Positions 47,201 to 56,245 are shown, numbered from the stretch's first letter. The stretch: 64,000 nucleotides of DNA from Sulfuricystis thermophila (GCF_004323595.1 NZ_AP019373.1:930001-994000), one strand, 5' to 3'. Notes: generated by a model from the letters alone, not told the origin. Program-made: numbers and translations.

Positions 47201-47372
47201 GATCTCGACCGGGGCGGGCGCCAACAGCCGCCACGCGATCGGCACCGGCGTGATGGGCGGCATGATCTCGGCCACGGTGCTTGCCGTCTTCCTGGTGCCG
47301 GTGTTCTTCGTCGTCGTGCGACGCATTTTCCCCGGTCATCCCCGGCATCGAACGGAGTCGCACCATGAATAA
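44250..47372 (+). CDS. RND multidrug efflux transporter, AcrB/MexB type
   Basis: A 1040-residue HAE1-family resistance-nodulation-division pump with 12 expected helices and two large periplasmic loops. Motifs are MLPRFFIDRPVFAWVIALVIILGG at the N-terminus, ALSITLNYPGASAQVVEETVA-like residues, the proton-relay helix LTLFAMVLAIAIVVDDAIVVVENVERIM with its Asp pair, and the late KNAILIIEFARELQEQG. It exports hydrophobic drugs, dyes or solvents by proton antiport. It starts directly after the adaptor gene and overlaps the channel gene by 8 bp. No TetR-type regulator is adjacent. Confidence 0.96.
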   Translation: MLPRFFIDRPVFAWVIALVIILGGLLSLRQLPVASYPSVAPPALSITLNYPGASAQVVEETAVALIEQELNGIENLLYMESSAEQNRGTITLTFASGTNLDLASVETQNRIKRAEARLPEDVRRLGVTVAKSARNFLMIVSIFSPDQSLDNIALGSFAAANVLESIRRTPGVGEAILFGTEYSMRIWLRPDRLQAFNLTPADVAKAVRAQNVQLATGELGAIPAVPGQEIAATIITKSRLATPEEFGDIIVRSDARGATVRVKDVARVELGAEDYSVAARVDGQPNAAIAVRMAPGANALETAKAVRATMTHLAQYFPKGIDWLVPYDTSTFVDISIREVVKTLIEAMILVVLVMYLFLENWRATFIPAIVVPVALLGGTVGLYFFGYSINVLTLFAMVLAIAIVVDDAIVVVENVERIMSEEGLAPREATIKAMGQIFGAIIAITLVLSAVFVPMAFFGGSTGAIYRQFSVTLVLTMLFSALMAMTLTPALCATLLKHQKGEVLPARGFFGGWNRFFAATVKRYVGATRRMLGRPGRWLVVYATILAAAGWLFAKLPGSFLPSEDQGYFINIVQLPPGATRERTLEVLSTVEQYYLKQPEVAHVIGVAGFSFFGRGQNAAIAFVRLKDWDERPGKESEAESLVRKANMTFFRIKQAMIFAINVPPIPELAAVGGFDFRLQDRGGIGREKLLEARNMALGLASQNPVLAGVRPEGQEAGPQLFLDIDRLKASALGVSIADLNDTLQSALGAAYLNDFVRQGRILRVQMQADESLRRTPEDILRLPIKNGRGEMIPLAEFAQAKWIIGSPKLDRYNGLPAMKLSGGPAPGRSTGEAMAAMEAIAKQLPAGVGFEWSGTSFEERQSGAQAPFLFAISLLVVFLCLAALYESWSVPFAVMLVVPLGIFGAVLAVTLRGLPNDIYFKVGLIAIIGLSAKNAILIIEFARELQEQGRELIEATLEACRLRFRPILMTSIAFIFGVLPLAISTGAGANSRHAIGTGVMGGMISATVLAVFLVPVFFVVVRRIFPGHPRHRTESHHE

Positions 47373-48723
47373 GTCGCTGCCGCTCGTCCTCCTCATCGCT
47401 GGCTGCTCCTTCATCCCACCCTATGAGCGGCCGGCAGCGCCCGTCCCGCAAGCGTGGCCGGTGCAGGGTGCCGTCTCACCCGCGCCGAGTTTCAACGGCG
47501 ACTGGCGCACCTTGTTCACCGATCCGACCCTGCAACGACTGATCGACTTGGCGCTCGAACACAACCGCGATCTCATGATCGCCGTCGCGCGCGTGGATGA
47601 AGCGCGCGCGCAGGCGGGCCAAAGCCGCGCCGACCTTTTCCCGACCGTCGATGTCGGCGTGCAGGAGCAGGCGGCGCGGGTGCCGGGCGATCTCAACGCG
47701 TCCGGCCGGCCGGTGATCAACCGGCGTTTCGATGCCAACCTCGGCGTTGCGGCCTTCGAGCTCGATTTCTGGGGGCGGGTTGCCAGCCTGGAGACGGCCT
47801 CACGCGCAAACTTTTTCGCCAGCGAATTCGCCCAACGGGCATTTCGCCTGAGTTTGATCGCCGACGTGGCGAACGCCTATTACAGCCTCGTCGAGCTCGA
47901 CCAGCGCGCGCGGCTTGCCGAGGCGACGGTGCAAAGCCGCGCCGAGAGCCGTGAGCTCGTCGCCAAACGGCGCGAGGCGGGACTCGCGAGCGATCTCGAC
48001 TTTCTCGCCGCCGATGGCGCCTATCGAACCGCGCAGGCGGAACTGGCGAATCTCGAGCGGCAGAAGGCGGCGGCAAAAAACGCGCTGCGTTTGCTGGTGG
48101 GGACTGAGGCTGCCGTCCCGCCAGCGCCGACTTTCGGCGCTCTGCCGGAAATTCCTGTCGGACTGCCGTCGGAGGTGTTGCTCAACCGCCCCGACATACT
48201 GGCGGCCGAGCAGAAGCTCATCGCGGCCAATGCCAACATCGGCGCGGCGCGCGCAGCGTTTTTCCCGAAGATTGCGCTGACGGTCGCAGCCGGCAGCGCC
48301 AGCGCGGCGCTCTCGGGCCTGTTTGCCGGCGGCAGCGGGGCGTGGAGCTTCGTGCCCGTACTCAAGTGGCCATTGTTCGATGGCGGGCGCTCTGCGGCGA
48401 ACGAGGAACTCGCCGAAGTGCGCAAGGTCATCGCGGTGGCCGATTATGAGAAGACGATCCAGCAAGCCTTCCGCGAAGTGGCCGATCTTTTGGCCGCGCG
48501 CGAGCATTACGCCAGGCAGCTCGAAGCGCTCGTTCAGGCCGAAGCCGCGCAAGCCGAACGTCTGCGCCGCGTCGAGGCGCGTCAGCGCGCCGGCGTCTCC
48601 AGCTATCTGGAACTCTTGGATGCCCAGCGCGAGCTGTTCGCCGCGCAGCAGGCCGTGATCAGCGTGCGGCGGGCGCTGGCGGCGACTGCCGCTGGGCTGT
48701 TCAAGGCGACGGGCGGCGCCTGA
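47365..48723 (+). CDS. outer-membrane efflux channel lipoprotein (NodT/OprM type)
   Basis: A 452-residue TolC-like factor. The start is ATG 47365 (MNKSLPLVLLIAGCSFIPPYERP), inside the end of the pump gene. The lipobox IAGC gives a lipidated N-terminus, followed by the NodT-type PYERPAAPVPQAWP segment. Two duplicated OEP repeats are visible (LIDLALEHNRDLMIAVARVDEARAQ and the later VLLNRPDILAAEQKLIAANANIGAARAAFFP). It forms the outer-membrane exit for the RND complex. The exact 20-bp dispersed motif occurs at 48111-48130, and a diverged relative at 47469-47489. Confidence 0.94.
   Translation: MNKSLPLVLLIAGCSFIPPYERPAAPVPQAWPVQGAVSPAPSFNGDWRTLFTDPTLQRLIDLALEHNRDLMIAVARVDEARAQAGQSRADLFPTVDVGVQEQAARVPGDLNASGRPVINRRFDANLGVAAFELDFWGRVASLETASRANFFASEFAQRAFRLSLIADVANAYYSLVELDQRARLAEATVQSRAESRELVAKRREAGLASDLDFLAADGAYRTAQAELANLERQKAAAKNALRLLVGTEAAVPPAPTFGALPEIPVGLPSEVLLNRPDILAAEQKLIAANANIGAARAAFFPKIALTVAAGSASAALSGLFAGGSGAWSFVPVLKWPLFDGGRSAANEELAEVRKVIAVADYEKTIQQAFREVADLLAAREHYARQLEALVQAEAAQAERLRRVEARQRAGVSSYLELLDAQRELFAAQQAVISVRRALAATAAGLFKATGGA
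48111..48130 (+). repeat. dispersed 20-bp motif inside the channel gene
   Basis: TGCCGTCCCGCCAGCGCCGA, identical to the copy in the adaptor gene at 43577-43596. It encodes AVPPAP between the two OEP repeats, in a surface linker (GTEAAVPPAPTFGALPEIP). Confidence 0.75.
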
Positions 48724-48800
48724 TGGCCGCCGGCGCTGGCTTCCCCGGTGAAAATCGGCTACATTGCGCTTTTTCATAACCATGACTTCGTGAGGCCATC

Positions 48801-49031
48801 ATGAGCAACAAAGGGCAGATGCTACAAGACCCGTTTCTGAACACGCTGCGGCGCGAGCACATCCCCGTTTCGATCTATCTCGTCAATGGCATCAAGCTGC
48901 AGGGGCAGGTCGAATCCTTCGACCAGTATGTCGTGTTGCTCAAGAACACCGTTACGCAGATGGTCTATAAGCACGCCATTTCGACCGTGGTGCCCGCCCG
49001 TCCGGTAAACATCAGTTCAGACGCCGAGTGA
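48801..49031 (+). CDS. hfq: RNA chaperone Hfq
   Basis: A 76-residue Sm-like protein forming a hexamer that pairs small RNAs with mRNAs. The Sm1 and Sm2 motifs are complete: [41 protein letters not shown] and [17 protein letters not shown]. The C-terminal tail is short (NISSDAE). It is followed by hflX after 18 bp, as in many proteobacteria, and heads the hfq-hflX-hflK-hflC run. Confidence 0.98.
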   Translation: MSNKGQMLQDPFLNTLRREHIPVSIYLVNGIKLQGQVESFDQYVVLLKNTVTQMVYKHAISTVVPARPVNISSDAE

Positions 49032-49049
49032 TTTTGCTGGCTGGTGACG

Positions 49050-50243
49050 ATGTTTGAGCGTCCCGCCGCGGGTGAGCGGGCCCTGCTCGTCCAGCTCGAT
49101 TTCGGCGAGGGCGATTTCGCCGAGCGTCTCGAGGAGTTCCGGCTGCTCGCCACCAGTGCCGGGGCCACTCCCGTCGCGACCATCACCGGCAAGCGCAGCC
49201 GGCCCGACCCGGCGACCTTCGCAGGCAAAGGCAAGGTCGAGGAGATCCGCCTCGCTGCAGCCGAACACGGCGCTGATCTGGTTTTGTTCAACCACGAGCT
49301 CTCGCCAGCCCAGCAGCGCAACCTCGAAAAGCTGCTGGAGCGCCGCGTCATCGACCGCACCGCGCTGATCCTCGATATCTTTGCGCTGCGTGCCAGGAGC
49401 CATGAAGGCAAGCTGCAGGTCGAACTCGCCCAGCTCGAGCACCAGATGACGCGGCTGGTGCGCGGCTGGACTCACCTCGAACGGCAACGGGGCGGCATCG
49501 GTCTGCGCGGGCCGGGCGAAAAGCAGTTGGAGACCGACCGGCGGATGCTCGGCAAGCGCATCGCGGTGCTCAAGGAACGCCTCGAACAGCTCGAACGCCA
49601 ACGCGGCGTGCGCCGCAAGGGGCGCAGCCGCAGCGAGGTACTGTCGGTGTCGCTGGTCGGCTACACCAACGCCGGCAAGAGCACGCTGTTCAACGCCTTG
49701 ACGAAGGCCGGCGCCTATGCCGCCGACCAGCTTTTTGCCACCCTCGACACCACGTCGAGAAAGCTCTATGTGCCGACCTGTGAGCTGGAGAGCGGCCGTT
49801 CCGGTTGCCAGGTGGTGATTTCCGACACGGTCGGCTTCATTCGCGACCTGCCGCACGCGCTCGTCGCGGCTTTCCATGCCACGCTGGAGGAAACCGTGCA
49901 TGCCGATCTGCTGCTGCACGTCGTCGATGCCGCGAGCCCCGACCGCGAGCAGCAAATGCGTGCCGTCCTCCAAGTGCTGAGCGAGATCGGCGCCGCCGAG
50001 GTGCCGCAGATCGTCGTCCTGAACAAGATCGACCTGCTCGGCGGGGCCGTCGGGCCGGGGGTCGAGCGCGACGAGTGTGATAACATCGCTCGCGTCCGTG
50101 TCAGCGCCAAAACCGGCGCCGGACTCGACCTGTTGCGAGCCGCGTTGGCCGAAATGTCGCGCAAGCTGGCAGCGCCGATCATCGATAAGACCACCCACCC
50201 CATGACAGAACATGATCACCGGCATCCTGATGTCGCTCAATGA
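49050..50243 (+). CDS. hflX: ribosome-associated GTPase HflX
   Basis: A 397-residue GTPase that splits and rescues stalled or heat-damaged 70S ribosomes. I start at ATG 49050 (MFERPAAGERALLVQLDFG); a GTG six bases upstream is also in frame. The N-terminal HflX domain has FAGKGKVEEI and FNHELSPAQQRNLEKLL, then the glycine-rich GGIGLRGPGEKQLETDRR. The G domain has SLVGYTNAGKSTLFNALT, DTVGFIRDLPHALVAAF and VLNKIDLL. It overlaps hflK by 14 bp. Confidence 0.96.
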   Translation: MFERPAAGERALLVQLDFGEGDFAERLEEFRLLATSAGATPVATITGKRSRPDPATFAGKGKVEEIRLAAAEHGADLVLFNHELSPAQQRNLEKLLERRVIDRTALILDIFALRARSHEGKLQVELAQLEHQMTRLVRGWTHLERQRGGIGLRGPGEKQLETDRRMLGKRIAVLKERLEQLERQRGVRRKGRSRSEVLSVSLVGYTNAGKSTLFNALTKAGAYAADQLFATLDTTSRKLYVPTCELESGRSGCQVVISDTVGFIRDLPHALVAAFHATLEETVHADLLLHVVDAASPDREQQMRAVLQVLSEIGAAEVPQIVVLNKIDLLGGAVGPGVERDECDNIARVRVSAKTGAGLDLLRAALAEMSRKLAAPIIDKTTHPMTEHDHRHPDVAQ

Positions 50244-51435
50244 CCACGGCTGGGGCAACGACCCCGGGCGCGGCGGCCGTAACGGCCCACCCGATCTCGA
50301 CGAACTGTGGCGCGATTTCAACAAACGCCTGTCCGGCATCTTGGGCAAGAAGGGGGGTGGCGCGGGCGGCGATGACGGTGGGTCGCGCATGCCGAATCTG
50401 ACGCCCGGGCAGTTCGGCGGTGGCATCGGCTTGCTGATCGCACTTGTCGCGGTCGTCTGGCTCGCGAGCGGTTTTTACATCGTCGATGCCAGCCAGCGCG
50501 GTGTGGTGCTCACCCTCGGCAAATATTCCGAGACGACCGAGCCGGGCCTGCGCTGGCGGCTGCCCTGGCCGATCCAGACCCATGAAGTCGTCAACCTTAC
50601 CGGCGTGCGCACCATCGAGATCGGCTATCGCGGTTCCGAGAAGAACAAGGTGCTGAAGGAAGCACTGATGCTCACCGACGACGAGAACATCGTCAGTGTG
50701 CAGTTCGCCGTGCAGTATCTGCTGAAAGACCCGAAGGCTTACCTGTTCAACAACCGCCATCCCGACGATGCCGTCACCCAGGCTGCCGAAACCGCGATCC
50801 GCGAAGTGGTCGGCAAGAGCAAGATGGACTTCGTGCTCTACGAAGGTCGTGACGTGATCGCCGCCAACACGCAGAAGACGATGCAGGAGATCCTCGACCG
50901 TTATGATACCGGCATCCAGATTCGCGCCGTGACGATGCAGAGCACCCAGCCGCCCGAACAGGTGCAGGCCGCCTTCGACGATGCCGTCAAGGCCGGCCAG
51001 GACCGCGAACGGCAGAAGAACGAGGGCGAGGCCTACGCCAACGACGTGATTCCACGCGCGCGCGGCACCGCCTCGCGCCTGTTGCAGGAAGCCGAAGGCT
51101 ATCGCGCGCGGCTCGTCGCCACCGCCGAGGGCGAGGCGGCGCGCTTCGCCAAACTGCAAAGCGAATACGCGAAGGCGCCGGAAGTGACACGTCAGCGCCT
51201 CTATCTGGAAACCATGCAGCAGATCTTCGCCAACACCAGCAAGGTGATGATCGACGCGAAAGGAAGCGGCAATCTGCTCTATCTGCCGTTGGACAAGCTG
51301 ATGCAGCAGGCGGCGGCGAACCCCGCGCCGGCTGAAGCGCCGACCGTCGAGCGTCCATCGGCGCCGGCATCCGCCCAGGAAAACCGCGACGTGCGCACGC
51401 GTGGCCAGCTGACGCGCGAACGGGGAGAACGCTGA
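50230..51435 (+). CDS. hflK: HflK, SPFH subunit of the FtsH regulator complex
   Basis: A 401-residue protein. I start at ATG 50230 (MSLNDHGWGNDPGRGGRNGPPDLDELWRDFN), which matches the family N-terminus; ATG 50212 is 18 bases upstream. A glycine-rich cytoplasmic head is followed by one membrane helix (IGLLIALVAVVWLASGFYIV), the SPFH domain (QRGVVLTLGKYSETTEPGLRWRLPWPIQ) and a long coiled coil. HflK and HflC form a large periplasmic cage around FtsH and modulate its proteolysis. Its last base is shared with the hflC start (TGATG). Confidence 0.96.
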   Translation: MSLNDHGWGNDPGRGGRNGPPDLDELWRDFNKRLSGILGKKGGGAGGDDGGSRMPNLTPGQFGGGIGLLIALVAVVWLASGFYIVDASQRGVVLTLGKYSETTEPGLRWRLPWPIQTHEVVNLTGVRTIEIGYRGSEKNKVLKEALMLTDDENIVSVQFAVQYLLKDPKAYLFNNRHPDDAVTQAAETAIREVVGKSKMDFVLYEGRDVIAANTQKTMQEILDRYDTGIQIRAVTMQSTQPPEQVQAAFDDAVKAGQDRERQKNEGEAYANDVIPRARGTASRLLQEAEGYRARLVATAEGEAARFAKLQSEYAKAPEVTRQRLYLETMQQIFANTSKVMIDAKGSGNLLYLPLDKLMQQAAANPAPAEAPTVERPSAPASAQENRDVRTRGQLTRERGER

Positions 51436-52307
51436 TGCAACGCCTGCCTTTCATCCTCGGCATCGTCCTCGCCGTGTTCGTCGTCGCGGGCGCGATGCTG
51501 TTTACCGTCGATCAGCGCCAGTATGCGATCGTCTTCCAGCTCGGCGAGATCAAGGAAGTGGTCAAGGAGCCCGGTCTCAATTTCAAGTGGCCGCTGATCC
51601 AGAACGTGCGTTATTTCGACCGGCGTATCCTGACGATGGACACGGTCGAGCCGGAACGTTTCCTGACCGCCGAAAAGAAGCCCGTGCTGGTCGATTCCTT
51701 CGTCAAGTGGCGTATCCACGACGTCAAGCAGTTCTATATCTCGGTGCAGGGTGACGAGATGCTGGCCAAGACGCGTCTGGCGCAGACCGTGAACTCTGGG
51801 TTGCGCGAAGAGTTCGGCAAGCGCACCGTGCATGACGTCGTCTCGGGTGAGCGCGACAAGATCATGGCCGAGGTGCAGAAAAAGGCGGATGGCGATGCGC
51901 GTCAGATCGGTGTCGAGATCGTCGATGTGCGCTTGAAGCGCGTCGATCTGCCGCCCGAGGTGTCCGAGTCGGTCTATCGCCGCATGGAAACGGAGCGCAA
52001 GCGCGTGGCCAATGAGCTGCGCTCGCAAGGCGCGGCCGAAGCGGAACGGATCCGCGCCGATGCCGACAAGCAGCGCGAGGTGATCGTCGCCGAGGCCTAT
52101 CGCGATGCACAGAAGATCAAAGGCGAGGGCGATGCCAAGGCGGCGGCGATCTATGCCAAGGCCTTTGGCGAGAACCCCGAGTTCTACGCCTTCTATCGCA
52201 GTCTCGAAGCCTATCGTCAGAGCTTCGCCAACAAGAACGACCTGCTCGTCGTCGATCCCAGCGCCGATTTCTTCAAGTATCTGAGGAACGGCGCCAAGGC
52301 CAAGTAA
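51435..52307 (+). CDS. hflC: HflC, SPFH subunit of the FtsH regulator complex
   Basis: A 290-residue partner of HflK with an N-terminal membrane helix (LPFILGIVLAVFVVAGAMLFTV), the SPFH domain (QRQYAIVFQLGEIKEVVKEPGLNFKWPLIQNVRYFDRRILT) and a coiled coil (RADADKQREVIVAEAYRDAQKIKGEGDAKAAAIY). The C-terminal FYRSLEAYRQSFANKNDLLVVDPSADFFKYL is the family hallmark. It is translationally coupled to hflK and followed after 10 bp by the DUF2065 gene. Confidence 0.97.
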   Translation: MQRLPFILGIVLAVFVVAGAMLFTVDQRQYAIVFQLGEIKEVVKEPGLNFKWPLIQNVRYFDRRILTMDTVEPERFLTAEKKPVLVDSFVKWRIHDVKQFYISVQGDEMLAKTRLAQTVNSGLREEFGKRTVHDVVSGERDKIMAEVQKKADGDARQIGVEIVDVRLKRVDLPPEVSESVYRRMETERKRVANELRSQGAAEAERIRADADKQREVIVAEAYRDAQKIKGEGDAKAAAIYAKAFGENPEFYAFYRSLEAYRQSFANKNDLLVVDPSADFFKYLRNGAKAK

Positions 52308-52317
52308 GCGACGCCCA

Positions 52318-52500
52318 ATGTCGAATCTCATGTTGGCGTTCGCGCTGATGCTGGTGATCGAAGGACTGCTGCCTTTCGCCGCGCCGCGCATCTGGCGCGA
52401 GACTTTCCGTCGTGCGCTCGAGCTTTCCGACGGTCAGCTGCGTTTCGTGGGCTTGAGCTCGATCGTCATCGGTCTGGCGCTGTTGCTGCTGTTCAGGTGA
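52318..52500 (+). CDS. DUF2065 small membrane protein
   Basis: A 60-residue protein with two membrane helices ([20 protein letters not shown] and [18 protein letters not shown]) around a short loop ([18 protein letters not shown]). DUF2065 (YjeT-like) genes are conserved between hflC and hisZ or purA in Proteobacteria, but their function is unknown. The stop overlaps a GTG that could also start hisZ. Confidence 0.9.
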   Translation: MSNLMLAFALMLVIEGLLPFAAPRIWRETFRRALELSDGQLRFVGLSSIVIGLALLLLFR

Positions 52501-52505
52501 ATGCC

Positions 52506-53663
52506 ATGCATGCCTGGTTGCTGCCCGAGGCCATCGAAGACCTGCTGCCCGCCGAAGCTGCCCAGATCGAGCGTCTGCGCCGCCGTCTGCTCGACGAGTT
52601 CGCGCGCCATGGCTACCAGCTGGTCGTGCCGCCGTTGCTCGAGTTCGCCGACGCGCTGCTCGACGAACATGCCAGCGATCTCAATCTCTCCAGCTTCAAG
52701 CTGGTCGACCAGCTCTCGGGCCGCACGCTGGCGCTGCGCGCCGACATCACGCCGCAGACCGCGCGCATCGATGCCCACCTGCTCAATCGCAGCGGCGTGA
52801 CCCGGCTGTGCTACTGCGGCAGCGTGTTGCACACCCGGCCGGCGGGGCTGTTCGCGACGCGCGAACCGATCCAGATCGGCATCGAACTGTATGGCCACGC
52901 CGGTCTCGAGGCCGACCACGAGGTCATCCGGCTGCTCGCCCGCACGCTGCATCTGGCCGACCTGCCGCCTTCCCGCATCGACCTCGGCCATGTCGGCATC
53001 TTTCGCGCCTTGGTGGCCGGCCAGGGGCTGGCGCCCGCGCAGGAACAGGCGCTGTTCGAGGCCTTGCAGGCCAAAGATGTGCCCAGCTTGCGCGAACTGG
53101 CCGTGGTGCTGCCAGAGCCGGTGAGGAATGGACTGCTTGCCCTGCCGACTCTCTACGGCGGCGAGGAAGTGATCCGCGGCGCGTCCGTCTGTCTGCCGAT
53201 GCTGCCCGAGATCACGCGTGCGTTGGGCGACTTGCAACGGCTCGCCAGCGAGCTTGCCGATCTGCCGTTGTCTTTCGATCTGGCCGACCTGCGCGGCTAT
53301 CACTATCACAACGGGGTCGTGTTTGCCGCCTATTGCGCCGACAGTCCGGGGGCGATCGCCCTGGGCGGGCGTTACGACGGCATCGGTGCCCGCTTCGGCC
53401 GTGCCCGGCCGGCAACGGGTTTTTCGCTCGACCTGCGCGCGCTCGCGCGCCTGGCAAAACCGCAGCCGATGCCGGGTGCGATTCTCGCGCCCTGGCCGGA
53501 AGACGAAGCAGCGCACGTGGCAATCGAACGCCTGCGCGGCAGCGGCGAAATCGTCATCGCCGCCTTGCCCGGTCATGAAGGCAGCTGGCGGGAGGCCGGC
53601 TGCGACCGCCGCCTGGTGCGGCGCGGTGATGAATGGATCATTGAACCGTTAGGGGAGAATTGA
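52506..53663 (+). CDS. hisZ: ATP phosphoribosyltransferase regulatory subunit HisZ
   Basis: A 385-residue HisS-like paralogue that activates the short-form HisG in the first step of histidine synthesis. I use ATG 52506 ([30 protein letters not shown]) because AGGTG lies six bases upstream; a GTG at 52497 overlapping the DUF2065 stop is the alternative. Class II synthetase remnants include [32 protein letters not shown] and [24 protein letters not shown]. It has no anticodon-binding domain. hisZ followed by purA is typical of Betaproteobacteria. Confidence 0.95.
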   Translation: MHAWLLPEAIEDLLPAEAAQIERLRRRLLDEFARHGYQLVVPPLLEFADALLDEHASDLNLSSFKLVDQLSGRTLALRADITPQTARIDAHLLNRSGVTRLCYCGSVLHTRPAGLFATREPIQIGIELYGHAGLEADHEVIRLLARTLHLADLPPSRIDLGHVGIFRALVAGQGLAPAQEQALFEALQAKDVPSLRELAVVLPEPVRNGLLALPTLYGGEEVIRGASVCLPMLPEITRALGDLQRLASELADLPLSFDLADLRGYHYHNGVVFAAYCADSPGAIALGGRYDGIGARFGRARPATGFSLDLRALARLAKPQPMPGAILAPWPEDEAAHVAIERLRGSGEIVIAALPGHEGSWREAGCDRRLVRRGDEWIIEPLGEN

Positions 53664-54977
<1,314 letters not shown>

Positions 54978-54979
54978 AG

Positions 54980-55055
54980 GTCGGCGCTGGCGGAAAATGG
55001 GACGTCCCGCCGGGCGCCGCCTTGTCTCGGAGAGTCGGCGCTGGCGGGACGGCAC
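54980..55055 (+). repeat. 54-bp repeat family, copy after purA
   Basis: One full 54-bp unit from 54980 and a 22-bp partial unit (55034-55055), with the same layout as inside tex: full unit, AGA junction, then the GTCGGCGCTGGCGGGACGGC terminal half. Unit arms GGCGCTGGCGG and CCGCCGGGCGCC can form a hairpin, and here they may end or stabilise the purA transcript. The 345-bp stretch 54978-55322 holds only this repeat and the MITE-like element. Confidence 0.9.
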
Positions 55056-55125
55056 TCTCTCTTGCAACAATTCCTTACACTTTGCCACGCGGGTGACATT
55101 GTCTGGCGGTCGGCGGATGCTTCAA

Positions 55126-55298
55126 TTGAACCCAGATTGTCCATTAGGGCGCGAGGCGATTTCGTGGCGAGGGCGAGGCCATTTGCGTCCGCGCGACGAG
55201 CCCGCCCGCAGACCGAAAGCGCCCGCGCAGTTCAAGACAACGAGGCTTGCTATCGCTCATCGGCTGACAGGACGGTCTAATGGACAATCTGGGTTGAA
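55126..55298. mobile_element. MITE-like element, copy B
   Basis: About 173 bp with near-perfect inverted ends: TTGAACCCAGATTGTCCATT on the left (55126-55145) and AATGGACAATCTGGGTT on the right, ending at 55298. Flanking GCTTCAA and TTGAAGC extend the symmetry. Internal blocks shared with copy A include GGCGAGGGCGAG and ATTTGCGTCCGCGCGACGAG. It is shorter than copy A in the middle and has no reading frame for a transposase. It lies between purA and the small secreted protein gene. Confidence 0.75.
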
Positions 55299-55322
55299 GC
55301 AAACGCATTCGAGGAGAGGGCA

Positions 55323-55673
55323 ATGAAGCTCATCGCGAAAACCGGATTGATCGCCGCACTGGCCTGCCTGCTGGCGGGCAATGCATGGGCGGACCCCCAC
55401 TGGCATCATCGGCCACGCACGTCGGTCGAGTTCGGTTTCTATTGGGGCGGACCGTGGTGGTATCCGCCGTATCCCTATCCGATCTATGCCGCGCCACCGG
55501 TCGTCGTGGTGCCGCCGCCCGCGCCGCCACCGGTCTATATCGAACAACCGAAGTCTGCGCCGCCGCCCGAACCCGGCTACTGGTACTACTGCCGCGAGGC
55601 ACAGGCGTACTATCCCTATGTCAAGGAATGCCCGGGGCCGTGGGAGAAGGTGGCGCCCCAGCCGCGGCAGTGA
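55323..55673 (+). CDS. secreted Pro/Tyr/Trp-rich protein
   Basis: A 116-residue exported protein. A signal peptide (MKLIAKTGLIAALACLLAGNAWA, about 1-23) precedes a His- and Tyr-rich segment (WHHRPRTSVEFGFYWGGPWWYPPYPYPIYAAP) and a long proline stretch (VVVVPPPAPPPVYIEQPKSAPPPEP). The C-terminal block YWYYCREAQAYYPYVKECPGPWEKV is recognisable in many small proteobacterial envelope proteins of unknown function and carries two cysteines that could form a disulfide. It has a GGAGAGG ribosome binding site directly after the MITE-like element. Confidence 0.85.
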   Translation: MKLIAKTGLIAALACLLAGNAWADPHWHHRPRTSVEFGFYWGGPWWYPPYPYPIYAAPPVVVVPPPAPPPVYIEQPKSAPPPEPGYWYYCREAQAYYPYVKECPGPWEKVAPQPRQ

Positions 55674-55692
55674 CGCGCAAGGAGAGATGGTG

Positions 55693-56205
55693 ATGAACCC
55701 AAGGAAAAAAGTGCTTCTGCCGCTGTTGTTGGCCGGGCTGGCGCTCGCCGGCTGTGCGAGCGTGCCGACCGCGCCGAGCGTGATGGTCCTGCCCGGCACG
55801 GGGCGGACGTTCGACGAGTTTCGTGCCGACGATGCCTATTGCCGCGAATATGCCTTCCAGCAGATCGGCGGCCGGTCGCGCGAGCAGGTCGCCGGCTCGG
55901 CGGCGGTCCAGAATGCCGCCATCGGCACGGCGATCGGTGCCGTGGCCGGCGCGGCGATCGGCGGTCGCGACGCGGCCGGCGTTGGCGCCGGCATGGGGTT
56001 GATCGTCGGCAGCGCTTCGGGTGCCGAAGCCTCTCGTGGCGCGGTATACGGCAGTCAGCGTCACTATGATCATGCCTATGTGCAATGCATGTATGCCCGT
56101 GGGCACCGCGTGCCGGTGAGCATGTCGGGCTACACCTCGGCGCCGCCCGCGGCTGCCGTGCCACCCCCGCCGCCAGGGAATCCGCCTCCGCCGCCTCCCC
56201 GTTGA
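55693..56205 (+). CDS. glycine-zipper lipoprotein
   Basis: A 170-residue lipoprotein. I start at ATG 55693 (MNPRKKVLLPLLLAGLALAGCASVP), preferred over ATG 55687 because of the AGGAG spacing. The lipobox is LAGC. After a short conserved stretch (TFDEFRADDAYCREYAFQQIGG) comes a glycine zipper (AAIGTAIGAVAGAAIGGRDAAGVGAGMGLIVGSASG), as in YMGG-like envelope proteins, then RHYDHAYVQCMYARGHRVPV and a proline-rich tail. It probably sits in the outer membrane. The function is unknown; it follows the other secreted protein gene by 19 bp. Confidence 0.85.
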   Translation: MNPRKKVLLPLLLAGLALAGCASVPTAPSVMVLPGTGRTFDEFRADDAYCREYAFQQIGGRSREQVAGSAAVQNAAIGTAIGAVAGAAIGGRDAAGVGAGMGLIVGSASGAEASRGAVYGSQRHYDHAYVQCMYARGHRVPVSMSGYTSAPPAAAVPPPPPGNPPPPPPR

Positions 56206-56245
56206 CAAGCGAACGAACGTTCTCTAAAGTAGAGAACGTTCGTTC
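56202..56245 (+). promoter_or_regulatory. SOS-type promoter with perfect 35-bp palindromic operator
   Basis: TTGACA at 56202-56207 and TAAAGT at 56225-56230 are spaced 17 bp and form a good promoter. Over the spacer and -10 lies a perfect palindrome: GAACGAACGTTCTCTA at 56211-56226 and TAGAGAACGTTCGTTC at 56230-56245, separated by AAG. Each arm contains a GAAC-N4-GTTC site (56211-56222 and 56234-56245), the Gram-positive-type LexA box, not the CTGT-N8-ACAG box usual for Betaproteobacteria. It is the likely binding site of the LexA-like protein encoded 18 bp downstream. Confidence 0.8.
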
